Shown: one piece after another, positions 11,234-22,900 of the stretch
How positions within the stretch are numbered: position 1 is the stretch's first letter
Layout: each line of letters begins with the position of its first letter
Origin: Chionis minor
Taxonomy: Eukaryota; Chordata; Aves; Charadriiformes; Chionididae
Assembly (NCBI GenBank): GCA_013398295.1
Contig: VZSF01011298.1
Location: 10,108-74,107, forward strand
Reading direction: 5' to 3'
Length of the DNA: 64,000 nt
The notes under the pieces: model-generated
Told to the model about the DNA's origin: nothing
Databases searched by the model: none
The model's input: the letters and a program-made list of their open reading frames with translations, nothing else
Program-made: the position numbers and the translations under genes

Positions 11234-11692
11234 GAGAAGAAGGTGAAGCTGTAAAACAGGAAACGGATAAAACCGGAACAACTGAAACAATGGAACCACG
11301 GAACAACGGAACAACGGAATGCTGAGCCTTTGATCCCTCAGCTTTTATCCTGAGCATGATGCAGGTGGGATGGAATACACTGTTTGGTGAGTTTTGGGTC
11401 ACCTGTGCTGTCTGCTCCTCCCCACAGATGGGACCCCTCTCCGCCTCTCTGCTTCCAGCCCTCCAACGGGGCAAATACCAAGGTGTCTGCCCTTGGTCGT
11501 TACCGCAGTAAGTCTACGCAAGGGCCTCTCTGCATCTCGTGCCTTGGCATCAGCTATAAACATGGGTCTTCTCACTCTGAGAAAGAGCAGTTTTCTGCAC
11601 AATATGCTGTTAATTTCAGCAGTTAGAAGAGGCCTAGTTAGAAAGCAGAGTTACTGAACAAAATTGGTCCTGTTTTACCTCAAACCAGGACA
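11234..11692 (-). mobile_element. Solo LTR, second assembled part
   Basis: It continues the LTR interrupted at 6961 and ends ...CAAACCAGGACA, followed by ccgtg (11693-11697), a perfect match to the TSD at 6567-6571. Joined through the 16-bp overlap, the LTR is about 833 bp, against 813 bp for the copy at 42133. A 5-bp TSD with TG...CA ends fits an ERVL- or ERV1-type element. No gag, pol or env sequence is present. Confidence 0.85.
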
Positions 11693-11697
11693 CCGTG

Positions 11698-14600
11698 TGT
11701 TGCTCCAACTCTCCCGATACCCTGAGGTCAACTCTTCCCTCTAGCCTCAGTGTTGGAGAGTCTCTTGCTGTTCCAGGACTGACCATGGAGACGGCCACCG
11801 GAAAAGTCTTCTGCCAGCAAACCCAGTGCTCTGCCCTGCGCCCCTCGCCCACGCTGGTCCTGCTGGCTGCTGAGGGACACCTTGGGCCTCACCTTCCGTG
11901 GACTTTTTAAGTTCTGATGTTAAGCTCGGTTCTCATCCCAAGCCAAAATGTTTTTCAGCTTTGTCCGTCAGAGGCAGAGGGTGCCGGTATTTCAGGAGCG
12001 CCGACTCCATTCCCCTCATAGTCACCACACGGAAGATAACGGGATACCGTCACGGGCAAAAAAAGCGCAGGAGGAGTGGTTCCTGTCTCCAGCTGGGAAT
12101 GTCCCAGTTCAACGTCCCCTCACCCAGCAGCCCGCGCAGCAGTAGTAACCAGACCCCGCTCTGCCGTAGGCTTATGGAATTGTCTTCCTCAGGGACACCC
12201 CGGCCATCTTACCTTCGCTCCCGGCCGGCAGCGCAGGCAGCTGTCCCTTCCGTCGCCATTAGCTCCGTCTTTAGAGGTTCCTTGGCATCTCAAGGGCAGG
12301 TCAGAGCGCGGGGCACTCCTCCGTGTGACGGGAAGAGCAGTACGACTGGAAGCACTTCTAGGGCTCGGTGTGCTTTTTCTCCAGGTCAGCTCTTCCCCAC
12401 TCTCCCTTCTTAACCCACCAGAACCCTCCAGAAGGCCTCAACTTCCGTCCAGTTCTACTTTTGTTCGTGGTTTCTGGTGCCTCAGAGATAAACCCAGGAA
12501 AACTGCAGTTGTGGCCGCCTGTTGGGTCACCGTGGTGGCCTTGAGGGCTCTGGCAAGAGGGCGCAGCGTCCTGCAGGCTCGGGCTGGTGAGGCACCCGTC
12601 CTGGGGGCACCTTCCCCTTTTGCCCCCCGGGATGCTCAGCCCCAGGGCCGCTGGTGCCATCGCACGCGTCTCCGCTGTTGCTTTGGGGCTTTTTCTGTTA
12701 ATCCAGGTTGCTGCCACGCTGCTTCTCCCCCCTTCTGCTCCTTTCTCGTGCAGGAGCCATCGCCAGTTCTGCCTTCCCACCGCACCACCGTGTCCAGGAG
12801 ACCTGCGGGACCCCCCTTGCCCTGCTTCACCCGCGCCCCACGGGACACGCTCTTGTCCCGAAAGCCATCGCCCTTCTTTTCGGTGAAGTATGTTAGTGAG
12901 AGAGAGAAGGGCTGTAACACGCAGACGTACCTTCTCCTCTTGAACAGCTCTGACTCCCCCTCGCAGGCATCCATCCTCGTCACCTTCGTGGACCTGTCGG
13001 CTGGACGGGGGCGCGTTGTCCCTCAGCCAGGTGAGATCCCCGGGACCAGAAGCTCCATCCACTCCGCTGTTCAGGCACAGAGCGGCGCCACGCAGTGAAA
13101 AACCCTGAGCGTTGGGCAAATCGCTTATTTTTTCTTGTACCGGGACCCACGTTACATGGTAATGGGGAACACTCGTGTCTCCGAGTAAGGAACGGAGATG
13201 TTTTTAAGATTTAAACCCCAAAGGTCACTAACTGTTGGCTGGGTTAAGAAAAGCAATCCAGGCAAAGCCCTGCCTGCGCTGTGTGCCAGGGAAGTGACCA
13301 GCAGCAGCGCGGGAGGGAGGGACGGTCACCAGGGCTCCCCACGGAGCCTCCAGCATCACTCACTGCCCTGTGCACCTTTTTTTTTTTTTAATTATTTTCA
13401 AAACCCAAAGGGGGACAAAGTCACCTACGTTCTTTGACAGCCTGTCACCTCTCAAGGGCTGCTCTCGTGAATGGCGTACGCAGGATGTCAGCACGCTGCC
13501 AGAGCCCGGCTGCCCATGCCCTTCAGAGCAAGAACAACCACCACCAGCAGAAACGCTGCTAATTTGTTTTTCCTGAGCTGTTTCTTGTCACCTGTGACAA
13601 CTGATGGGTCTAAGCTCTCCAGCAGGGGACAAAGAAGAAAGGCGTTTACAAAAACCCAGTTTGTGTTCAACAGGGTAGCTAACTTCTTCTGCATGTTCTG
13701 AAATTCCCCTCCTTATTCCTCTGCCTCCACGGATCCTGCACAACTGCTTCTTTTTTAACTTAAAGGGAAAATCACGCTTGATGCGCAGCAAAACCTAGCA
13801 AAGCATCTTCTGTGGTTTTATCGGCAGCTGGTGGGTTTTTTGCTTTTCTGCTGAAAAGCCTCTCAGATCAGAGACAAGCATGGAAGTCACTGTCGGCTGT
13901 CGGGACTGCAAGTTGGCAGCAGATGGCATGGAAAAAGCAGAGAGCAGTAACAGAGACGGACTGGAATTCAGGAAAGACAAGGAATTGCTTCTAGGATGCC
14001 ACCAACAGGGACGGCGTCTCTGGTACTGCCCAAAGGATGCCGATGGTCCTCCTGGCGCTGGGATCGCTGGTCGTGGGGACAGATGTCCCCTCCTTCCCAC
14101 CCATTTCCAGTCCCCATTTCCCTCCGTGAACTGGCCACGGCCGTGCTGCCGGTGTTTTGCCAAAGGAGCCCATTGAAATCTGAATAGGCAAAAGCGCAGC
14201 GAGAGCCTGGCCGGGAAACTGGAATCCCAGCTGCCCACCAGTGCCATGGAATTCAGCGTTTAGGTTTGCTCTGAGGCCACAGCTTGTGTCCTCCGCGCCC
14301 CGATTTAATCACCTACTCTTTTGCTAAGAAACTTCCTCGGGGAAGAAAACCAGCGATTGATTGAAACATGGTTGTTGCTGGAAACATACACGGAGTAAGA
14401 TAAACCAGCCCATTAAACCGCTGCCAACTAGTCCTGACCTTTGGTTCTGCTTCAGAAACCATTCTCAGCTTCATTTTCCATCAGCATATTAAATCTACCT
14501 CATTAGATCAGGGTGGGCGACACAAAAATCCAAATGTGTCCACGTGGCAACTCTCAGCGGGAATTTCATTTTCCCCTTTGCTGGAAAAAAAAACCTGAGA

Positions 14601-14770
14601 CCCCACAGGTACGACGGAAGGTACCGAAATAAAAAGTAAAACAAACCACTTCTAATCTTTCTAAGTTTGCAACATTGAAGTTGTCTAGATTTAGAGATAA
14701 AGGGTTTCTATAAAGATGGTAATCCATTTTTACTCTGTAAAAAGTACTGTAAATCCAAAAATTCAAATAT
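11698..14770. other. Intergenic region between the LTR and the GALNT7 3' end
   Basis: No recognised gene. A 340-codon open frame (12076-13098, +) overlaps a 253-codon frame on the other strand (12358-13119). Both lie in GC-rich sequence and neither resembles a protein family I know, so I treat them as chance. A T-run lies near 13378-13389. Confidence 0.55.
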
Positions 14771-14776
14771 TTTATT
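14771..14776 (-). terminator. GALNT7: Candidate distal GALNT7 poly(A) signal AATAAA
   Basis: AATAAA on the - strand (TTTATT on +) about 2.0 kb after the stop codon. The alternatives at 15307-15312 and 16008-16013 are equally canonical. Confidence 0.4.
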
Positions 14777-16610
14777 TACTTCACCTAAAAAACAAGCAAC
14801 CCATAAGTAAGATATACATAGGTTTCCCAGATTTATCCCTAATAAATTTTTTAAAGATTTATACAATTTCTACAGAAACATACAGTGTATCAAAATCTGC
14901 ATAAATCAAATTTATAAAATATGTAGAAATGCATAGTGATATTATCATCAACTTACAAAGCAAGAATATGGGAATTATTTTTTTTCCAAGCCGGCTATAG
15001 TAGGAAAAAGTCATTACAGCAACAGCTTCTTACGATCTCGTGTTTTGTAAGGTTTGGGTCTCACACACAGATCCATATTCACATACAGCATCAGCTTTCA
15101 ATGAATTGCACAAAATACCCATTTAAAACGCACACCCGCGCGATTTCCATGCCACCACTCTCTCTCTCTCTTATGCATAGTCGTATGATTAAATTAATCT
15201 ACCCGACACACAAAAATGGAGTCAGTTTTCATACACACAAGGAACAAGTACCGGCACACACCCTTATTTTCCTTTTTTTTTTTTTTCTTCCCAGTTTCCC
15301 CCCTCCTTTATTTTCTATTTTTCAGAGCTCCGAAAGGATAGACGAGAAGTTTAAAGAAAGGAGGCAAGATCCCAAAGGAAGAGCTCAGTGCAGACAGCCC
15401 CACAGAGATCCAACCCTGCCACCGCACACGACACACAACCCTGGCCGCCATCAAGGGGAGCCGCACGCAAGGCTCGTCGCGCTTCAGGGCAGGACCTGGT
15501 CGTGTTCAGCAGCGTGACACGGGGGAAATGGCTACGCTGGCGCCAACACCGAACAGTCACCGAGCTGGACTAAGGGCGCCAGGGTCAGTCATTCCTCCTC
15601 CACCTCCCCGCTCATTCCCAGCAAATACTCATCCTCCTCGGGGAGCTGGCGGGAACGCCTTCCCCGAGCACGCTTAGCAACAGCTCCGCGTTCCAGTCTG
15701 CGCACTCTTAGCACCGCGCGCTCGTCTTCTCTGTTTGCAGCCCCTCGGGAAAAGTTTCCAATGGCAAAAGTAAGAAAATTAGTGTGAATAAACGCAGTTT
15801 CAGGATTTCCATTTCTCTTTTCAGATCTCAGCCTGGCCTCCCAACTAGCTGACAGCTGTCCCCGTAAAGAACTACGCAGATGGGTTAAGGAGCTGGATGG
15901 TTTTTTTCATAATTAAAAGTTTTAGTCCTCCTCTAAGTGATTTCCACTTAAAATAATAACATAAACAAAGCGTTGGATTCTTTCTAAGTTTCACGTAATT
16001 GTGCAGCTTTATTTTCTTTCTTTTTTTAAAATTATTTTTAGATAAGGCATGGTTCAAACAAGCGAGTTAGTGCTTCCTCCCACCAAAACGGACCAGCTCC
16101 GCGCCAGAGGTGGCCCCGAGCTCCTCCCTGCACCGTCCACAGCCTCCGGCCGAAGCGGTGCAGCCCAACTGGCAACAGGAATTTGTCTTCACTAACACAC
16201 TAATGACATGGGGCGACACAGTCGGTCCCGACCCCTGGTGACAGCTCGGAAAAATCCATTGTATAATTTCCAACAAATGCTTTTCTTGTGAAAGAGAGAA
16301 ATGAAAGAGGCACTAAATATGTTGAAATTCACCTTCCAAAAAAGCAGCATGACTGTGAGAGAAGGCCACCCTGGCTAATAACCTGTGGCAGTGCTTAGTT
16401 AAGATGTAAAATTAAATAAAAATATACAACAGGTTGATAATCACCAAGTTCTATGAAAATCTGGTTACTCCAACCTTTTCAAGTGTGTGTAAAAAAACTG
16501 CCTTCAGACCCCTGAGTGTAATCCCAAAGAAGACGACGACGCTTTTAACTACGTTCCTATGAAACATAGCTAACAGCACATTAATTTACCAACATCTTAA
16601 AACAAAAAGA

Positions 16611-16618
16611 TGTAAACA
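16611..16618 (-). promoter_or_regulatory. GALNT7: miR-30 family 8-mer target site 1
   Basis: The transcript strand reads TGTTTACA, complementary to miR-30 positions 2-8 plus A opposite position 1. It is about 195-200 nt after the stop codon. GALNT7 is an established miR-30b/30d target in mammals. Confidence 0.6.
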
Positions 16619-16645
16619 TCTACAGAGTTTAAGGTAAAGCAGTTT

Positions 16646-16653
16646 TGTAAACA
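16646..16653 (-). promoter_or_regulatory. GALNT7: miR-30 family 8-mer target site 2
   Basis: A second TGTTTACA on the transcript strand, 35 nt from site 1 and closer to the stop codon. That spacing is within the range at which neighbouring sites act cooperatively. Confidence 0.6.
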
Positions 16654-16812
16654 TTAACTGCGCATGATAATGTTATTGTAGTAATCACAGTTTGTCTACG
16701 TCCTTCATCCGAGCCGGGAGGCCGGCAGCTGTACAGAGTTCAGGATTGCAGCACTTTCAGGCAATTTTCAGTCCCGGAGGCGCGAGCGTGTCCGTAGGTA
16801 GGTTCTGTCTGG

Positions 16813-16950
16813 CTACACACTAAGGATGTTGTTCATTTCCCATTTCTGCGTCGCTTTACTGGAGTCGCACTCCGAAATGAAAACTTGATGGAGGACTTCG
16901 GAGCGATCCAAGCACTTCCCCGACGGAATGTGAGTAAACCTGTGCAGATT
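16813..16950 (-). CDS. GALNT7: GALNT7 exon 12 (coding part, stop)
   Basis: The acceptor is ttgttttccag|AAT, phase 0. It encodes [18 protein letters not shown]...[12 protein letters not shown] and TAG: the last lectin repeat, with CLD and QKW motifs. The ending matches mammalian GALNT7 closely (WEMNNIHSV as I recall it). Confidence 0.95.
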   Translation of the reverse strand, partial: NLHRFTHIPSGKCLDRSEVLHQVFISECDSSKATQKWEMNNILSV

Positions 16951-19900
16951 CTGGAAAACAAAACAAAACCATCGGGAACACGTGTGGGGTTTTGCTGGTG
17001 GTCTGGGAGGGGTTTTTTTTAACATTTTCTTCGCAACTACAATACAGCAGTTTCCCAAGCCCGGTTTCAGGGTGCCAGAACAGATCAGTTCTATGCTAAT
17101 TTCACTAATTGAGGATCCTAGACCTTCCCAGCCTTCCCGCTACGAAGCATTCCATAGGGTGCAGGTCTGCTGCAGCCCCCCCCCACCTTTCTCATAGGCA
17201 ACAAACTGTCCAGAAAAGGAGCAAAACTGTGTCTAACCCGCGTCCAGCCCTTCCATCCCTCCCGGAACCAAACCAGCTGGAGACGGGCGCCGGCCCAGCC
17301 GCAGCAGCAGCAGAGGACAGGCCACCGCGCGCTGGGCTCTGCCGACGGGCACCGCAGCTCCGGCGCCGAGGTGTCAGCCTCACCGCAGCCGCACACGGAC
17401 CTGCCTGCCAGGGCCAGCCAGAGAACAGCCCCCAGCAGCTCTCGCCTCCGTGAGGCCTCCACAGCTCCCAGCGTCTCATTCCTCACGCCCTCCTCGGTGG
17501 AAGGGACGGTCGCACCCTCCCCATGGCACAGCACAGCACAGCGTGCCGCGTTTCCAGTATCCGCTCGGTTACACGCCCTTGGTGGTCCTTCCCTCTCCAC
17601 CCTTCTGGTTTTTTTCCCCTTCTGGAAGCCAGTCGGAGTTCTGTTCTACAGCCCCGACCGTGCCCACGGGGCTTCCTTAGAACTTGCGGTAACGAGCAAA
17701 CAATTACAGCACTCGGTACCGCTGTGGAGGAAACGGATCTCCTGCAGAAAAGACAGGCCGAGGGAAGAGCCAAGAGCCACGCTGGGACAGACTAGAGTGG
17801 CTGGAGAGTTAACGAGCGCTGTGTGTTCTTCCAATATTAAAGCAGAAGTCGGCAGGCACCGGAACTCTGCTTGCTGATTTTTAAATTCCAGGTTTAAAGA
17901 ATTTTGTCTTGCCCACAAGGCACAAGACAGCCGGGTGGAAAGGTGGGAATGGCACTGTGGTGCCCGAGGCTTCCCAGCTCTGTGCAAATATCAGGAAAAC
18001 CGGGGTGGCTTAAAGGATAACAGAGAGATTTCGCTGCACTCTGCAGTGCCTCCGTCTTTCAGCCAAGCACAATCCGGAACAGCCAGCTGATGAATCACTA
18101 CCTATGCAATATGCCAGGTAGAATCAAGAAAAATCGACACCGAAGAAAAATCGACACCAAAAAAAACTGGAGAGAGAAGAGTTTCTTAGCCACAGAAGCA
18201 AGTTCAGTGCAGCTACATCCATGGATAACGTCACCCTTAAGACTATGCGGTCTCATTTTTTTAAGAGACACACAGAAATACAACTTTAGACATTTTTTAA
18301 AATAACACTTTCAAAACGAGAGCAGAGGAGTTACAGATGCAGCGCCTGAGCAGCGTGCAGCAGCCCTCGCCTGTGTATCAGCCAACATTCCAAGTCTTTA
18401 TTAAAAATCCTGAGATTTCGCAATAGCGTCCTAATGGCACCACACCCAGAATTCACAACAGAGCCTGTTATTAAAGAGCGGCTAATGAGCAGGAAACAGG
18501 AATACTGAAGAAGGCAAAGACAGCACAAAAAGGCAGAGTAACGCTATGTTTACCTCCTCCTGTGCAGGCTTCAAAAGATCTGTATTTAAACAGAGCAACA
18601 CTGCAATTTAGACCTCCCAAAATCAGGCGTCGTGTTGACCCTGGCAATTAACAACTTGCTCCCCTTGGTTCAGTTAACCTTGTTGTAGAGCCTTATTTTC
18701 AGATACGTATAAAATAATTTTTAAAAGGTGCCAATTCTAACGCCCCGTCTGCTATCGTACCTTGAAGTATTGCCAGTCCTTGTACTCATTCTGATTGCAG
18801 TGTGTGATCATGACCTTGGATCCATCCGCTCCTTTAGTCAAGCACTGGTCGTACTGCATGAGCTGATTAGCTTCGTTGATTCGGAAGAGCTAGGAGGGAA
18901 ACAAGAAAAGGCACCTTTTTAACGGCTGACTCAAAATAACGAGTATTTTAGAAACACCAAAACCACCAACGAAATGGCATCCTTCAAAATCCCGTCTGCT
19001 GTTAGGACACCTCTCTTTCAGGAGGGCTCTTTATTTTACATGACGTAACGCACTTCTGCTCTCATGACGCTCCGTTTCATGGACAACTTTCCTGTGGGAT
19101 TCAGAAGGCAAAGAAACCTGCCCAGCCAGACAAAAATGGTAAAACCAAAGGGACACCTATGTGGGAGACCTCTGAGAGGGTTTGATTAAAGCCTTTGTAT
19201 CACTTGATGGCCAAAAAATCCACTGTCTTTCTAAAGGTCTGGTCGCGAGTCCTTGTACCTGGACGGCAACTTCATTTGAAGACAGTAAAACTTTGTCATT
19301 TTACCCATGGAGGAAATCAAACGAATGCATCCAGACACAAAAAGATCACCCTAGAAGAAACTACTTCTTATGAAATATTTGCTACAGGGGTTTTGGGGGT
19401 AACATGTACAGAGAAAGTACCTTGGGAACTTTGTCATTAAATATCAAAATAAAAGACGTTTCCAAGGGCTACTGAGAGCCAACCCAAACACAATTTTTAA
19501 AGACATCATCCTGCACGGGATTTCATGACGGCCGCCACAAAACTTGCCTGGTTCAAGTCATCAGCATAAATAAGGACTTTAAATGCCGAAAAAGTTCTCC
19601 AGCCAAAAAAAAAAAGGGGATGTAACTACGGAACAGCACATTTGTGTGGTGGTGTGGGTGGGTTTGTGAAGAAACGGGCCAAACACAACAGCAGCTCGGA
19701 CTGCAACCGTCGATGGGCGATTACGTTCTGCCAGTTAATTTGTAAAGGAAGCAGAGAGGAATTTGTACTCAGTTCCTCGTCTCCTGCGGCGCACGATGAG
19801 TCTCTGCACCAAGGTGTTTCACACGTCTGCTCTGTGACAGCTGAGCCCCCGTCCGTCCGGGGCTCATCTCCTGAAGGGTGAATTATCAAGTGAAGACAAA

Positions 19901-22900
19901 CGCTGACTCAGCAGCGATGCCCGGAGCTGCGGCCGTTCCAGTGCACTGACACGGCTGCTTTAAAACCAGCCCTCACTTCCTCATACGCCTCATTCACTGA
20001 AGCAGAGATTATGAATTTGCCTCCAATTTTGTACCGTTTGTGTTTGAAATGGTATTTTCAGCAACGTCCATGCGCTTACGGAACCCCCCAGCTCCCACCT
20101 TTGGGGCTGGCACCGCAGCGAGTTTAGGCACGGGCTGGCGAGCGCCCGCAGCAGCAACGCTCCCTCGGCCGCGCCTCCCGGCTCCTCACCTGATTTCCCC
20201 CCATCCTGTGGCACGGCCCCAGCTCAACGAAGCCGCCGTTGGTGTGCCCCATGCTGTCGATGCAGTAAGCGGTTTCGAAGCCCCTGATCTGGAAGAGAGG
20301 TTTGGCACTTTAAGTTAGTCTCAAGGGAAAAATAAGCGCGAAGGAGTCGCAGAGAATTCCCACTCGTCTTTCAAACTGGAACCAGGTATGTACCAGAGAG
20401 ACACGAGACAAACCTGTGTACGAGGTTTAAATACTGATGTTCCCCGTCCTGGGAGACGGAGCTTCCAGCTGCCCCGACTAATGCGGGGCTCTTGCGTGAG
20501 TTGGAGCACACCGATGAGGCTGGAGTTGCAAAGCTTGGTTCCAAATTAACAACAGTGAAATGTAGGACTTTCAAGTATTTTAGAATCACAGAATCACTTG
20601 GGTTGGAAGAGACCTTCAAGATCGAGTCCAACCATAAACCTCTGCCAAACCCACCCCTAACCCATGTCCCTCCGCATTTTAATTCATTCAGTCTCCCATC
20701 GAAGCCTTTCCAGCCCCCCAGGTGGTCCCACACGAGGCTGGAGCTCAGCAGGGCGTGCTCATCCCCAGGATGAGAACCGTGCGCAGGGAAGCGCCGCCAG
20801 CCCTCACGGCAGCCGGGCACGGCCCTCGCCCCGGCCGCTCACCGCACCCTGCGCGGGAAAAGAGGGGAAGCTGATGAGGGGCGCACGCAGGCACAGGGAG
20901 CACGGAGAAAGTCCTGTCGGAAAGCGCAGCTCATTATCCCAATCCCTTCTCCGAAGGGCCGGCAAACAGCTCCACAAAGACTTTCTGGCACAACCAACAC
21001 CCTTCCCAGCGCAGTTTCCTTTGCCTTTCCTTCTGCTTTATGATGCTAGAGGGAAGTCTGGAGGTCTGAGCTCAGACCCGGCTTCCAGAGAGTGTTCAGA
21101 AGCCGAACCCTCTCATTCCCGACACTTTGGGAATGCCACTAGTGCGGCGTTAGAAATAGGTGGGGAAAAAACGCCTCAGGTGTAGGATAACCAGCCGCCA
21201 GGGAAGAAGGGCTGAGAAAAGCTCCGAGACGTCTCTGAACTTCCCACTCTCCTGTTCTGCCTTCGCCAGAGCCGCTCGCTTTTATCAGGGATGGTTTCCC
21301 ACAAGGTGCCATTATTATTATTTATTCTCTTCAGACCCTTCCACCCCAGCGAAGGGGCATGCGGAACGGGCCTTCCTAACCCCCTACGGGTCTTGAATTT
21401 GGCAGGACACAGGACTCCTCCTCTGCTAGCAAGATAATATTCTGATTTTGCCTCGCCAATCTGCCAAGTGAAACTAGCAGCAGACAGGGCAAGGCTGGAA
21501 CCAACTGAAAAGGGGGAAAAAAAAACCAAACAGAATTTAAAAGCAGGCAGGAGACCTGCACAAGAGTCCTCAAGGAAACGGGCAGGGTGAGGTGAGCTGC
21601 CCCGCACCCGCCCGCTGGCAACCACGGGAAAATGCTGAATTTGTAGCCACATTCTTGATTTAGCGAAGTCACGTACACTAACACCCGTCTACCCCACTGC
21701 TGGAAATGGCTCTTGAGGAATCCTACGGAATTCCTACAGGCAGAGTGGGGGTTGGAGCCCAGCCCAGCGCAGGCAGAATGTGCTCCACCTGCACGTCATG
21801 ACAGAGTCCCTCGGCCTTCACAGAAAAAGATTTTCACCTATTCATCTTCCCCAATACTCCTCCGCGCACACCGCTGACGTTTTTTCTTTTAAAAAACCTA
21901 AATTCCAATTGGGCAAAAAAGAGCTTTAGGCATAACTGAAGGCAGGGTCAGAGATAAAACAGCCCTTCAAGGAACTAGAGAGCCAGTTAAAAAACCTGCA
22001 CCTCTTAAAGAATACGTGTTTTTTTCCTTGGGTTACATCCCTGGCTAGCATCGTATTCCTTACGTGCCTGGCTCCCTGGCTAGCATCGTATTCCTTACGT
22101 GCCTGGCTCCCTGGCTAGCATCGTATTCCTTGGGATAGCAGTAATCAACGCGCCTGATGTCACGTGACAATCGCTCCCTCCTAAGTTCCCCAGCTTTTTA
22201 AAAAAAAGAGCTCCCAAACCCAACACAGGTTACGTGCTGCACTTACCTCTCCCCAGTCCACGTTTTTAGGTGGCAGTGGATAATACGCAGTTATATCATA
22301 CGCTATTTCTTCCATAAACCACTTAAAGCTTTTGCAGTTGTGATCTTCACGGAATTTCTTCAGCTCGGAGATATCTCCATAGGGAAGTGCTTTTGTCTCC
22401 GGCCGACTGGCGTAGAAGTAATCTTTGTACTCGTCCCACCACACTTCTACAACTCGGACATAGTTCTGTGAGGAACAAGGACATTGCTGCTGCCTCAAAG
22501 CACACACCACAGCTCACACGCGACCGCGTGCTAATTCCAGAAATGTAAGAATTTCTCCTCAAAAAGTGACAGCGTAAAATTATTATACAGCATGCATAAT
22601 TTGTCACCTTCAGCAGATCACACAAGACACGCGTGTTATTTTCAAGTGGCAGTTTAGGACTGAAGCCAGCAAAATCAAGCAGCTCGCTTGCCGAGAGTGC
22701 AAAGTCTTCTTCCAAGTTTAGAGAAGGTTTATTTGACAATGAAGACTCTTCAGTTACGGGCGTGATAAAGGCTGCGATCATTCGCCGTGTACCACAACTG
22801 CCATTTCGAGGTTGTATTCACCTTCTGCAGTCTCAGTGCAGAGAATGATATGCATTAGTCCACCAAGGGTGAAAAAATTAAGTCTTAAATGGGCCATCTA

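Larger units (their letters stand above)
14771..16812 (-). other. GALNT7: Probable GALNT7 3' UTR
   Basis: AT-rich noncoding sequence follows the GALNT7 stop codon, with two miR-30-type sites close to the stop. Candidate poly(A) signals on the - strand are at 16008-16013, 15307-15312 and 14771-14776. Which one is used, and so the 3' UTR length, cannot be decided from sequence alone. Confidence 0.55.
20289..22246 (-). other. GALNT7: GALNT7 intron 9
   Basis: A 2.0-kb GT-AG intron containing a CR1 3'-end fragment (20581-20680) and a 35-bp tandem repeat (22039-22131). Confidence 0.7.

Noticed and set aside
12076..13098. 340-codon open frame (+) in the intergenic region
   Set aside because: It overlaps a 253-codon frame on the other strand in GC-rich DNA, has low-complexity composition, no recognisable domain and no splice or poly(A) context.
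14936..15517. 193-codon open frame (+)
   Set aside because: It is antisense to the probable GALNT7 3' UTR, with low-complexity Ser/His/Phe-rich content from pyrimidine tracts and CA/CT repeats.
22039..22131. CRISPR-like direct repeats
   Set aside because: The units are contiguous without spacers and the sequence is from a bird nuclear gene; it is a simple tandem repeat.
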